From Tabrizicola sp. (lineage in GTDB: Bacteria; Pseudomonadota; Alphaproteobacteria; Rhodobacterales; Rhodobacteraceae), in assembly GCA_012032275.1 (NCBI GenBank), contig JAAURK010000004.1, positions 1 to 42,921 on the forward strand: a stretch of 42,921 bases of DNA, given 5' to 3'. The first letter of the stretch is position 1; every line of letters begins with the position of its first letter. The notes beneath the pieces are model-generated. The model ran no database searches. It was not told where the DNA came from and saw only the letters and a program-made list of their open reading frames with translations. The position numbers were made by a program, and so were the translations under genes. Below are positions 11,631 through 21,212 of the stretch, piece by piece.

Positions 11631-12431
11631 GTGCAGATGCTCAAGATCTTTGCCTCCATTCTCGTTTCAGCCAGCCTTTCCACTGCCGCCCATGCCGCCG
11701 GATGCAGCGATACCGGGGGCCAGTACGAATCCTGGAAACCCCTGATGGCCAAGGAGGCCGCCGCCGCCGGGGTGGGCGACCGGGGCATCGCCGCGCTGAT
11801 GGCCACCTCATATTCCAAAGCGACCATTTCCGCCGATCGCAACCAGAAAAGCTTCAAGTACAGCCTGCAGAAATTCCTGCAGGTCCGCGGGGCAGACACG
11901 ATCGTGAACCAGGGCCGGTCGCGCAAGGCGAAGAACGCGGATTTCTTCGCCAACCTCGAGGCGCGCTACGGTGTGCCTGCCGGGGTGATCATCGCGATCC
12001 ATGGGATGGAGACGGGTTTCGGCGGCTTCATGGGCGACACCAACGTCGTCTCGGCCATCGCGACGCTCGCCTATGACTGCCGCCGCACCGATTTCTTCAC
12101 CCCCCATCTCATCGCCGCGCTGGTGCTGATCGACCGCGGCACGATCAGCCCGCAATCGGTTGGCGCCAAGCATGGCGAGCTTGGCCATACCCAGTTCCTC
12201 CCCGGCAATGCGCTTGCCTACGGGGTGGACGGCAATGGCGACGGTCGGGTCGACCTGAACAACATCACCGATGCCCTCTCGTCCACCGCGAATTTCCTGC
12301 GCCAGAAGGGCTGGAAACCCGGCCAGGGCTATCAGGAGGGCGAGCCCAATTTCGCCGTGATCAAGGCCTGGAACGCAGCGACCGTCTATCAGCAGGCCAT
12401 CGCCATAATGGGCGCGCAGATCGACGGCTGA
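11631..12431 (+). CDS. Lytic murein transglycosylase (MltB-like)
   Basis: Signal peptide; GVPAGVIIAIHGMETGFGGFMGDTNVVSAIATLAYDCRRTDFF...GELGHTQFLPGNALAYGVDGNGDGRVDL. Confidence 0.88.
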   Translation: MQMLKIFASILVSASLSTAAHAAGCSDTGGQYESWKPLMAKEAAAAGVGDRGIAALMATSYSKATISADRNQKSFKYSLQKFLQVRGADTIVNQGRSRKAKNADFFANLEARYGVPAGVIIAIHGMETGFGGFMGDTNVVSAIATLAYDCRRTDFFTPHLIAALVLIDRGTISPQSVGAKHGELGHTQFLPGNALAYGVDGNGDGRVDLNNITDALSSTANFLRQKGWKPGQGYQEGEPNFAVIKAWNAATVYQQAIAIMGAQIDG

Positions 12432-12476
12432 TTTCTCTTGCGAAAGGCCCGGACCTCGCCTAGGAACCCCCGCAGT

Positions 12477-12551
12477 GGCCCGTTCGTCTATCGGTTAGGA
12501 CACCAGGTTTTCAACCTGGGAAGAGGGGTTCGACTCCCCTACGGGCTGCCA
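12477..12551 (+). tRNA. tRNA-Glu (anticodon TTC), CCA encoded
   Basis: Cloverleaf: acceptor GGCCCGT/ACGGGCT, anticodon stem CCAGG/CCTGG with loop TTTTCAA, T-arm GAGGGGTTCGACTCCCC, 3' GCCA. Confidence 0.93.
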
Positions 12552-12553
12552 CT
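12537..12553 (+). repeat. att direct repeat, left copy (tRNA-Glu 3' end)
   Basis: CCCTACGGGCTGCCACT, identical to 27561-27577. Confidence 0.9.
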
Positions 12554-12604
12554 TCTTCCGCTAAGTTATTGATCTGCATTGAGTTTTTCCTCTCTTTTGT
12601 CCAA

Positions 12605-13648
12605 CTACTTTGCTGGGTTGGACAATTTCCTGACTTTTTCGAATCCGCTGTCGGCCAATCGCGCCCGGTTTGCCTTGCGCGTATAGGTGCGCGCCTGTGT
12701 CGTATCGGCATGGGCAAGGTATGACGCGATCTCCCACTCCGACGCACCAGCATCTGCAAGCCGCGTGGCACCAGCCTTCCGCAGGCCGTGGATTGACCCA
12801 GGCACACCGGCCTCTTTGCACCGCTTCCTGAACCAGTTGCCGAATGAGGTGACCTTGTAAGGCAACAGCGAGTTCTCTCGCGTAATGAACAGGTTTTGGT
12901 CTGGCGGCAGGCGTGCGATTTCCTCCGCCAGTTCAGGCAGAACTGGCAAATCTGCCGCCACTGACGTCTTGCCCCGCGCATAGGCGATCCGCATTTGGCC
13001 GTCACGGATCGAGATCATGTGCCGACCCGCACCGCAAAGGTCCTGACGCGCCATCCCGGTGTTCAAGGCCACCAGCAGTGCCATTCGCGCTTTGGTCCCC
13101 GCGCCGTGCCGTTCGAGAAACATGGCAACCTCGGCTTCAGTCCAAGTGTGATATCCGGTGCTGTTTTCCTTCGATCGCTCAGCAGACTTAGCCGGGTTGG
13201 TCCCGACATAGTCCAACTTCTGCGCAGCGAAGTTGTAAAGCATCGACATGTTCTTCTTCACGCCATTCGCCGCACTTGGCCCGGCCTTTCTCGACATCAG
13301 CTTTTCGACATGGATGACCTTCATCCGTGCAAACGGCAGGTCACCAGCCTGTTCCCTGATCCAGTCGAACTGATACCGCAGTGTGGACCGTCGGATCGCG
13401 GAAGAGGACTTGTAACGCAGGCTGCCTAGGAACTGTTCGATCAACCAGCCAATCGTCACGGTCGCGGCCCGCGATTTCCGCAAGCGCACACGCTCAATGG
13501 CGGCCTCATGCGCCGCAATAAACTCAGTCGAGCCGTAAGGGCCGGGAAGGTTGGTCCGAAAATCACCCTTCTCGAAACGCCAGTAGATACGCCCCTTGAC
13601 GATGTTCTTGCGTACATACGGATAGGTATTGTTGGTCCGACGGCTCAT
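12605..13648 (-). CDS. int: Tyrosine recombinase / integrase
   Basis: 347 aa; C-terminal catalytic features NTGMARQDLCGAGRHMI..., SIHGLRKAGATRLADAGASEWEIASYLAHADTTQARTYTRKANR. Confidence 0.93.
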   Translation of the reverse strand: MSRRTNNTYPYVRKNIVKGRIYWRFEKGDFRTNLPGPYGSTEFIAAHEAAIERVRLRKSRAATVTIGWLIEQFLGSLRYKSSSAIRRSTLRYQFDWIREQAGDLPFARMKVIHVEKLMSRKAGPSAANGVKKNMSMLYNFAAQKLDYVGTNPAKSAERSKENSTGYHTWTEAEVAMFLERHGAGTKARMALLVALNTGMARQDLCGAGRHMISIRDGQMRIAYARGKTSVAADLPVLPELAEEIARLPPDQNLFITRENSLLPYKVTSFGNWFRKRCKEAGVPGSIHGLRKAGATRLADAGASEWEIASYLAHADTTQARTYTRKANRARLADSGFEKVRKLSNPAK

Positions 13649-13830
13649 CGCAACAACCGGTCGCAGGGGTTACTTGAAGCCCGAGGCTCTTCACCTTCAG
13701 GGAAGATCACGACCTTCCCCTCGCGGTGGTCCACCTCGACCCGACCGATCTTCAGCCCGGCTGCCATCGCGGCCGCAATACTGCGTGTAACTTCGGTCTT
13801 GGTGACAATGGCGACGCGGTTGGCCATCAT
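13645..13830 (-). CDS. Small protein of the integrase module (unknown)
   Basis: 61 aa; 4-bp overlaps with both neighbours suggest one translationally coupled operon. Confidence 0.55.
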   Translation of the reverse strand: MMANRVAIVTKTEVTRSIAAAMAAGLKIGRVEVDHREGKVVIFPEGEEPRASSNPCDRLLR

Positions 13831-14084
13831 CGACCGCTACGCTTGGCCTCGGCCGTCAGCAAGGTTTCAAGATGCGCCGGAGAGAGAACCATTGCGCGAC
13901 CGATTGAGTAGAAGCACCCCATTTCACGCGCTTTGGTGCGCAAGGCGCGTGACGACAGGCGCATGCCCTTCGACGACAAGAGTTTGACCCATTGTTCGGG
14001 CGTCCGCCCTTCGTTCAGATGCTCCAGCACGTTTTGCTCCTTGTCGTTGCTAACGCAGCGAAGCACAGCACGGGACACTTGCAC
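13827..14084 (-). CDS. Small DNA-binding/excisionase-like protein
   Basis: 85 aa, EHLNEGRTPEQWVKLLSSKGMRLSSRALRTKAREMGCFYSIGRAMVLSPAHLETLL; position directly upstream of int. Confidence 0.5.
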   Translation of the reverse strand: MQVSRAVLRCVSNDKEQNVLEHLNEGRTPEQWVKLLSSKGMRLSSRALRTKAREMGCFYSIGRAMVLSPAHLETLLTAEAKRSGR

Positions 14085-14142
14085 AAGATTGAGAGCGGAA
14101 TTATACTTCTAAGAGCACGAATATGCTTTTTTGGGGGGTAAT

Positions 14143-14700
14143 ATGACGACTTATCAATTCAGAAAGCGGGCAGAAACAGAACGATCTGCTGAAGAAGGCG
14201 AAATGTTCGAAGCGCTTGAATGGGACGAGTTCGAGCGCAGGCTGCCATTGTTCGCGCCGGCTGCCGGTTTACTTCGTACACGGCAACGATTTGTCGCATC
14301 GCAAGCCCACATCGCCAAAATCGCGGATGTTTCACTTCGCGCCTACCAAAGCTATGAGCGCGGCGAGAAGACCGTCCCCGCACCCGTGCTCTGCCGGATC
14401 GCCGCGTTCTTCGAGCTGGACCTCCACGAACTGGTCACCGGGCAACGATCAACGCCTGACCCAGCAACCATTGCAACGCTGACCGACGATGCGATCCGTG
14501 TTGCGGGTCAGGTTTTTGATCAGTTCAAGGCCAGCGACATGAGCGGGAAGGAAGCCCGCCTGATCGCCGCCCAGGTCCTGAAATGGAAACGATCGGGCGA
14601 GGCGGCAGACCGGGATATGATTGTGGCTGCCACGCACATGGTCACAGGTGACAAGTACGTTGTGCAATCTAGGCTCGACCTGGACGAGGAGGACGAATAG
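14143..14700 (+). CDS. XRE-family helix-turn-helix regulator
   Basis: RTRQRFVASQAHIAKIADVSLRAYQSYERGEKTVPAPVLCRIAAFFELDLHELVTG; purine-rich RBS upstream of ATG 14143. Confidence 0.8.
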   Translation: MTTYQFRKRAETERSAEEGEMFEALEWDEFERRLPLFAPAAGLLRTRQRFVASQAHIAKIADVSLRAYQSYERGEKTVPAPVLCRIAAFFELDLHELVTGQRSTPDPATIATLTDDAIRVAGQVFDQFKASDMSGKEARLIAAQVLKWKRSGEAADRDMIVAATHMVTGDKYVVQSRLDLDEEDE

Positions 14701-14749
14701 CCTTCTGGATGAAAATCAATAAGAATCAAATAACAGGACGGCAAAGCTC

Positions 14750-16324
14750 ATGATCACAGGTGCCATCAAGTCCCAGGTCGACCAGATTTGGAATGCCTTC
14801 TGGTCGGGCGGCGTGTCCAACCCGCTTTCGGTGATTGAACAGATCACCTACCTGCTCTTCATCAAGCGCCTCGACGAAATCCACACCCGCGAGGAAGCCA
14901 GGGCCAACACCCTGAAACACCCGATGGAGCGGCGCATTTTCCCAAAGGGCGCCTTCGGGTACAAGGTCAGCGACGATCCGGACGACGAGACGCACGTTGA
15001 TCGGCCCTATGACGATCTGCGTTGGCAGCGGCTGATCAACTTCGAATCGCGCGAGAAGATGAAGCTGGTCGATCAGCATGTCTTCCCGTTCCTACGCAAC
15101 ATGGCCGAAAGGGGCACCTCCTTTGCCACGCATATGAAGGATGCACGGCTGGGCTTTGCCAACGCTGCCCTTCTCGACAAGGTCATGCGGCTGCTCGATG
15201 ACATTCAAATGGATGATCGCGACACCAAGGGCGACGTCTATGAATACATGCTGGGCAAGATCGCCAGCGCGGGCCAGAATGGCCAGTTCCGCACGCCGCG
15301 CCACATCATCAACCTGATGGTGCATCTGATGGCCCCCAAGCCCAGCGATGTGATCTGCGATCCGGCGGCGGGCACCTGCGGTTTCCTGGTCGCCGCCGGG
15401 GAGTACCTGCGCGACACCCACCCCGAGATGCTACGCAACCCCGAACAGCGCGACTATTTCCACAACCGCATGTTCCACGCCTTCGACTTTGACAGCACCA
15501 TGCTGCGGATCGGGGCGATGAACATGGTGCTGCACGGGGTTGAAAATGCCGATGTCGCCTATCGCGACAGCCTTGCGCAGGAGCATGGGGCCGATGCGGG
15601 CACCTGCTCGCTGATCCTGGCCAACCCGCCTTTTGCCGGGTCGCTCGACTATGACGCGACGGCGAAAGACCTGCAAAAGATGGTGAAGACCAAAAAGACC
15701 GAGCTTCTGTTCATCGCGCTTTTCCTGCGCCTCTTGCGGACGGGCGGGCGGGCGGCGGTGGTTGTGCCGGACGGGGTGCTGTTCGGGTCGTCCAGCGCGC
15801 ACAAGGACATTCGCAAGATGCTGGTCGAACAGCATAAGCTGGATGCTGTGATCAAGCTGCCCTCGGGCGTGTTCCGGCCCTATGCGGGGGTGTCGACGGC
15901 AATCCTGCTGTTCACCAAGACCGGCGTTGGCGGCACGGGGACTGTCTGGTTCTATGACATGGCCGCCGATGGGCTGAGCCTGGATGACAAGCGCGCCGAT
16001 CTGCTGCCGCCCGAATTGCAGGGACCGACTCCCGCGCGCACACTGACGGCCGAAGAGCACGCAAAGAACAACCTGCCCGACATTCTGGCCCGCTGGGGCG
16101 ATCTGGGGGCAGAGGTTGCGCGGCCCCGCACCGCGCAAAGCTTCATGGTGCCGGTCACCGACGTCATCGCCACCGGCACATGGGACCTGTCGTTGAACCG
16201 CTACAAGCAGGTGGAACAAAAGCAGGTGACCCATGCCGCACCCAAGGACATCATCGCCGAACTGCGTGCGCTGGAGGCCGAGATCGCCGAGGGCCTGGAC
16301 CGGCTGGAGGGGATGCTGGGATGA
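14750..16324 (+). CDS. hsdM: Type I restriction-modification DNA methyltransferase subunit M
   Basis: 524 aa; GQFRTPRHIINLMVHLMAPKPSDVICDPAAGTCGFLVAA and catalytic NPPF (LILANPPFAGSLDYDA). Confidence 0.95.
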   Translation: MITGAIKSQVDQIWNAFWSGGVSNPLSVIEQITYLLFIKRLDEIHTREEARANTLKHPMERRIFPKGAFGYKVSDDPDDETHVDRPYDDLRWQRLINFESREKMKLVDQHVFPFLRNMAERGTSFATHMKDARLGFANAALLDKVMRLLDDIQMDDRDTKGDVYEYMLGKIASAGQNGQFRTPRHIINLMVHLMAPKPSDVICDPAAGTCGFLVAAGEYLRDTHPEMLRNPEQRDYFHNRMFHAFDFDSTMLRIGAMNMVLHGVENADVAYRDSLAQEHGADAGTCSLILANPPFAGSLDYDATAKDLQKMVKTKKTELLFIALFLRLLRTGGRAAVVVPDGVLFGSSSAHKDIRKMLVEQHKLDAVIKLPSGVFRPYAGVSTAILLFTKTGVGGTGTVWFYDMAADGLSLDDKRADLLPPELQGPTPARTLTAEEHAKNNLPDILARWGDLGAEVARPRTAQSFMVPVTDVIATGTWDLSLNRYKQVEQKQVTHAAPKDIIAELRALEAEIAEGLDRLEGMLG

Positions 16325-17406
16325 GTTGGCCGGTGGTTGCGCTTGGTGAGGTTGCCGAGATTGAACGCGAAGGCATAGCGGCCGATCTTATCCCGAACGG
16401 CACGGACTATCTCGGGCTGGAGCATATTGAAAGCGGCGGCATCATTCTCGGAAAGGAAACCGTCGCAAACGGCGATCTGGCCAGCACGAAGTTCACGTTT
16501 ACGTCCGACCATCTGCTCTACGGAAAGCTCCGGCCCTACTTGGCCAAGATCGCACTGCCGGAATTCGACGGTGTTTGCAGCACTGACATCTTGCCTATCC
16601 GTCCAGGGCCACGCCTTGATAAGCGTTTTTTGGCCTTTTACCTGCGTCAGTCTTCAATGGTCGATTATGCTGCAAGCAGGGCCACGGGCGCAAACCTGCC
16701 CAGGTTAAGTCCGACGGCACTGTCGGGATTCCCCGTCCCACTCCCCCCCTTAGTGGAGCAGAGGCGGATTGCAGGGATACTGGATCAGGCGGACGCGCTC
16801 CGCCGCCTCCGCACCCGCGCGCTAGATAGGCTGACCACCCTCGGTCAGGCAATCTTTCACGAGATGTTCGGGGACCCCAAAACTGAACCGGATCGCTGGC
16901 AAGCTATTGGATTTGATGAAGCCTGTCGTGACGAAACAGCGAAATCGCCAAAAGTGCAAAAAACGGAATACCAAATCGCTGGAAAAATTCCAGTGATCGA
17001 TCAAGGACAAAAGGAAGTTGCCGGGTACACGGAGAGCGAGAATGTCTGCAAGTCGCAGGGCCCGGTAATAGTGTTCGGGGACCACACTAAGGCAGTGAAG
17101 TACATCGATTTCCCGTTTGCCATAGGGGCAGATGGTGCAAAAGTATTGAAACCATCGAAACTCTATGAGCCGATATTCTTCGCTGCCTTGCTTCGCAACC
17201 TTCCTATTCCCGATTTGGGATACTCAAGGCATATGCGGGAGGTGAAGAAAATGCGCTTCCCTGCGCCCCCGGTTGTGTTGTAAGAAGTGTTTTCAGCTCG
17301 GTTGGCTGCATTGATAGAGCATGGCGTGGTGCTCAGGTCATCAAAGCAGGACTTATCCACCCTCTTCACCTCCCTCCAACACCGCGCGTTCCGGGGGGAG
17401 TTGTGA
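16321..17406 (+). pseudogene. hsdS: Type I restriction-modification specificity subunit, in-frame TAA at 17281-17283
   Basis: MSWPVVALGEVAEIEREGIAADLIPNGTDYLGLEHIESGG...; after the stop the same frame continues EVFSARLAALIEHGVVLRSSKQDLSTLFTSLQHRAFRGEL*, the usual HsdS C-terminus. ATGA overlap with hsdM. Confidence 0.88.
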
Positions 17407-17407
17407 C

Positions 17408-18123
17408 ATGCGGGGCGAATTGATTGGTGTTTGGTCCGAGATGTGGCGCGAGGTCTGGTCGAAGCTCGCCAAGCACCCCGACGCGCCAAATGACCTGTTC
17501 TGCGAGTTGTTCCGAGAGTTGAACACCGCCCGCAATGCCCCGCTCGACCCTGCCACGACACTTGCCGACATCGTCGACAATGCCAACCAGTCCCGCGCCG
17601 CGTTCCGCAAGACCAAGGCGTCTGACCTGCAAGGGGAGCTGGCGTTGGTCAGCTTTCTTGAACGGGCGCATGAGACCATCGAAGATTTCAATCCGGGCGA
17701 TCTGACCAACCGGTATTTCGTTCTGGTTCAGGCATTCCTTGAAAAGTACAGCCTGCGCTACGACCTCCGCCGCCCGTTCAGCCTGCACCCGACATTGCCG
17801 GGCGTCTTCGCGCGCCTGATGCGCGACCTTCATGCCGTTACAGCACAGGATGCGATCCTCGCCGGGCTGATGCGCGATTTCGATGAAACGGTCCGCGACC
17901 TGAAAGGCAATCAGTCCGAGCAGAAGGTTCGGCAGTGTATCGCGGCGCAGTTCAACCTGATGGAGGCGCTGCTGCGCCATCATCCGGATGTGATTGCGCA
18001 CAATGGGGCGGGCGGACAGCAGGCCAACACCTTTGGCGCGATGTGCGACCGCACAATCGTCTGGCCCCATCAGGCAATGAAAGAGTCCGCACAACGCCTG
18101 TACAAATTCGCGTCGGACTATCC
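17408..18123 (+). pseudogene. 3'-truncated accessory gene between hsdS and hsdR (unknown family)
   Basis: MRGELIGVWSEMWREVWSKLAKHPDAPNDLFCELFRELNTARNAPLDP...; ATG 2 nt after the hsdS TGA; coding similarity appears to end at ...YKFASDYP where IS3 sequence begins. Confidence 0.6.
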
Positions 18124-18390
18124 GGACAGGGACGTGTCGGCGATCAGGGCCAGGCATTCCCGCGTGCAGTCGTCCACTACGGTCAACACGCGGAAGCGGC
18201 GGCCATCGGTCAGCTGGTCGGACACGAAGTCGAGCGACCAACGCTGGTTCGGCATCAGCGGCAGCGCCATCGGGGCTCGCGTCCCTATCGCCCGTTTGCG
18301 GCCACCGCGGCGGCGGACATGCCGCCGCTCCTCGCGGTAGATGCGGAACAGGCGCTTGTGGTTCACCTCATGGCTTCCTCGTGCCACCCC
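18118..18390 (-). mobile_element. IS3-family transposase (OrfB) fragment
   Basis: EVNHKRLFRIYREERRHVRRRGGRKRAIGTRAPMALPLMPNQRWSLDFVSDQLTDGRRFRVLTVVDDCTRECLALIADTSLSG matches the conserved IS3 OrfB HTH_21/rve junction; both ends truncated. Confidence 0.88.
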
Positions 18391-20119
18391 GGGCGATATC
18401 CGTGCCGTTGAAGTTCCAGCGGGACGGAATTGACTACGACAGCCTTTCGGAGGAGGAAAAGGCGGAATGGGATGCGCTGGAGTGGGATGAAGATGGCACG
18501 ATCCCGGACCGGGTCGAGGCGGCTGACCTGAACAAGTGGCTTTTCAACAAGGATACCGTGGACAAGGTTCTGGAGCATCTGATGACCAACGGGATCAAGG
18601 TTGCTGGGGGCGACCGTCTGGGCAAGACGATCATCTTCGCCAAGAGCAGCCGCCACGCCCAGTTCATCACCGAACGCTTCGACGCGAACTATCCCCACAT
18701 GAAGGGTGAATTTGCCCGCCTGATCGACTACAGCATACCGTATGCACAAACACTGATCGATGATTTTTCAGAGGCCGCGAAGTCTCCGCATATCGCCGTG
18801 TCCGTGGACATGCTCGACACCGGCATCGACGTGCCGGAAGTCGTGAATCTGGTGTTCTTCAAGATCGTTCGGTCAAAGACGAAGTTCTGGCAGATGATCG
18901 GACGCGGCACCCGCACCTGCAAGGATCTGTTTGGTCCCGGTGAGGACAAAGACGAATTCCTAGTTTTCGATTTCTGCCAGAACCTGGAGTTCTTCAACGA
19001 AAACCCAACGGTCAACGACGCTCCAGCCGCAAGGCCAATCGGTGAACGGCTCTTTGCGACACGTGTTGACCTGATCGGCATCCTTCAGGACGTCGGGAGG
19101 CACGAAGGGCTTCTTGCCTCGGTTAAGGCACGATTGCAGGACGAAGTTGCAGGCATGAACCTCGAAAACTTTGTAATTCGCCACTATCGTCGATCCGTCG
19201 AAAAGTTTCAGGCACCAGAGAGCTGGAAAAGCCTCGATCTCGATGCCCGGCTGATTCTTTCCGACGAGGTCGCGGGGCTTCCGAGTGCCTTCGACGACGG
19301 CGCGCTTGCGGCAAAGCAGTTCGACCTCCTGGTCCTGAGCGCCCAGCTCTTTCTGCTGCGCGGTGATGCGGCTTTTGCCCAGCTCCAAAGGCGTCTTGTC
19401 GCATTTGCGTCAGCGCTCGAAAGCCTGTCGAATGTGCCGACGGTCGCCCGAGAGATGCCACTTATCCTTGACATGCAGACCGAGGATTTCTGGCACGACT
19501 TGACGGTCGACGGACTGGAAGACATCAGGAGGCGGCTGCGCGGACTGGCTGACCTGATTGAGCCGAGGCACCGCAAATCGTCATCACCAATTTCGAAGAT
19601 GCACTTGGGCCAACAGCGCCCGTTGATCTCCCCGAAATCGGGTCTGGCGTGGACAAAGCGCGGTTCAAGCTCAAAGCGCGCCGCTTTGTTGCCGAACACA
19701 AAGATCACATTGCCCTCTTAAAACTCCGGCGAGGCGAGGCTCTGACAACGACCGACCTTGCCGAACTGGAACGCATGATGATCGCAACAGGTTTCGCCGA
19801 TGCAAATGTCCTGACGGAGGTAAAGGCAGAACTCGGTCTAGGCACCTTCCTCAGGTCACTGACTGGCTTCGGCCGGGCTGCCGCAAAGGAACATTTTGGC
19901 AGCTTCGTCGCCGAAAACCACATGAGCGCAAGTCAAAACACATTTCTAGAGATGGTCATCGACGCGCTTTGCGAGAACGGGATGATCGACCCTGGCTTGT
20001 TCTACGAAAGCCCCTTCACCGATCTCGATAAAATGGGCATCGCGGGGCTTTTCGGACCGGAGCAAACGGCTGAAATTATCCAGATCGTGGAAAAGGTAAA
20101 CCATTCAGCAGCGGCATAA
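18391..20119 (+). pseudogene. hsdR: Type I restriction endonuclease subunit R, 3' half only (helicase-C and C-terminal domains)
   Basis: ISVPLKFQRDGIDYDSLSEEEKAEWDALEW...VSVDMLDTGIDVPEVVNLVFFKIVRSKTKFWQMIGRGTRTC...; continues in ORF 19649..20119 after a 1-nt homopolymer frameshift (AAA 19575-19577; expected HRKIVITNFEDALGP...). N-terminal nuclease and Walker A region absent. Confidence 0.88.
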
Positions 20120-20148
20120 GAATGAAAGGGTGATTTAGCATTTGCAAA

Positions 20149-20352
20149 CTAATCATACAGGTTCTCTAGCCATTTCTCGGCACGTCCGGCGGCTAGTAGC
20201 TTGCGTGAAAGCTCGCCGCTAGCAACATCATTGTCAAACTCCTGGATCATTTCATTTGTAATCTTTTTTGGAAATCTCTGAGTGCCTTTTATCAATTGGC
20301 CGCGATACAATTTCAAATCTATGTCTAGTTGGCCCACTTGCTTCCTCATCAC
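20149..20352 (-). CDS. Small hypothetical protein
   Basis: 67 aa (MMRKQVGQLDIDLKLYRGQLIKGTQRFPKKITNEMIQEFDNDVASGELSRKLLAAGRAEKWLENLYD) in an AT-richer stretch. Confidence 0.4.
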   Translation of the reverse strand: MMRKQVGQLDIDLKLYRGQLIKGTQRFPKKITNEMIQEFDNDVASGELSRKLLAAGRAEKWLENLYD

Positions 20353-20541
20353 AGCTCAAAAAAAATGTATCTCAAAAAGCGATACTGTCAACCAGTACCC
20401 CAAAAAAACGCGCACTCTTCGCGAACTTGAGATTTTCGGTCACAATCGGTGGTTAGTATAGTTTTCGATGTCGATCAAACACTTGACTGTTCTTGGGACG
20501 ATATGCGCTGTCGGGTGGCCATTACAATACGCTCTGGGGTA

Positions 20542-21099
20542 TCACCCCCTCGGCTCCACATCCTTCCAGTGCCGATTTTGCGCCTGTGTCTTGGCCCGCG
20601 TGGTCGCGTCGCGCACGGTGACGGGATAGAAATCCCAGACATCCAGCCCCACATTCACCGCATTGCTGCTACCCCGCCAGTTGCCGTGGACGTGGCCGAA
20701 GAGGTGGAGCGCACCTTTGCGGGCGTGGTTCCAGGTGATCATCGGGTAGTGGCAGAGGGTCACTGGTTGGTCGGCCGCGGGGTCGTCGACCTCGACCAGC
20801 AGCGAGACGCTGTCCTAGGGCAGCCTTTGCGTCAGGTCACTGTCATGGTTGCCCACCAGAAGGTGCCGACGCGCACCGGGCAGTTGGGCGAAGATGCCAA
20901 ACAACCAGTCCTCGTCTTTCGCCTTGGGGCCCAAGGCAAAGTCGCCAATGATCCAGAGGTCATCCTCAGGGCCGACGCGCTCCCACAGCCGTTCGATCAG
21001 GACAGCCGTCATCTGGTCGACGTCCCGGAACGGGCGGCGGGCATTTGGGATGATGCTTTCATGGCCGAAATGCGTATCGGCGGTGTACCAGTGGGTCAT
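20542..21099 (-). pseudogene. Metallophosphoesterase with in-frame TAG
   Basis: MTHWYTADTHFGHESIIPNARRPFRDVDQM...GDFALGPKAK...LLVGNHDSDLTQRLP*DSVSLLVEVDDPAADQPVTLCHYPMITWNHARKGALHLFGHVHGNWRG; same frame on both sides of the stop at 20815-20817. Confidence 0.85.
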
Positions 21100-21212
21100 C
21101 GTAACGGGTCCTGAAAGACGGGGGGTGCCTATGCCGCACCTGAGGCGGCTTGGTCAAGGATCAGCCTTGGTTATCACAGGGATCGACCCGGCCCGCAGTG
21201 GACCGCATTCAG

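Noticed and set aside
12597-12625. Inverted repeat at the int 3' end as a Rho-independent terminator
   Set aside because: No T-tract follows on the int strand; the recurrence of the same 9-mer at the right end favours integrase arm sites.
15431-18241. Minus-strand ORFs 15431..16234 and 17366..18241
   Set aside because: Antisense to hsdM and the accessory gene; no family features except the IS3 fragment at 18118..18390, reported separately.
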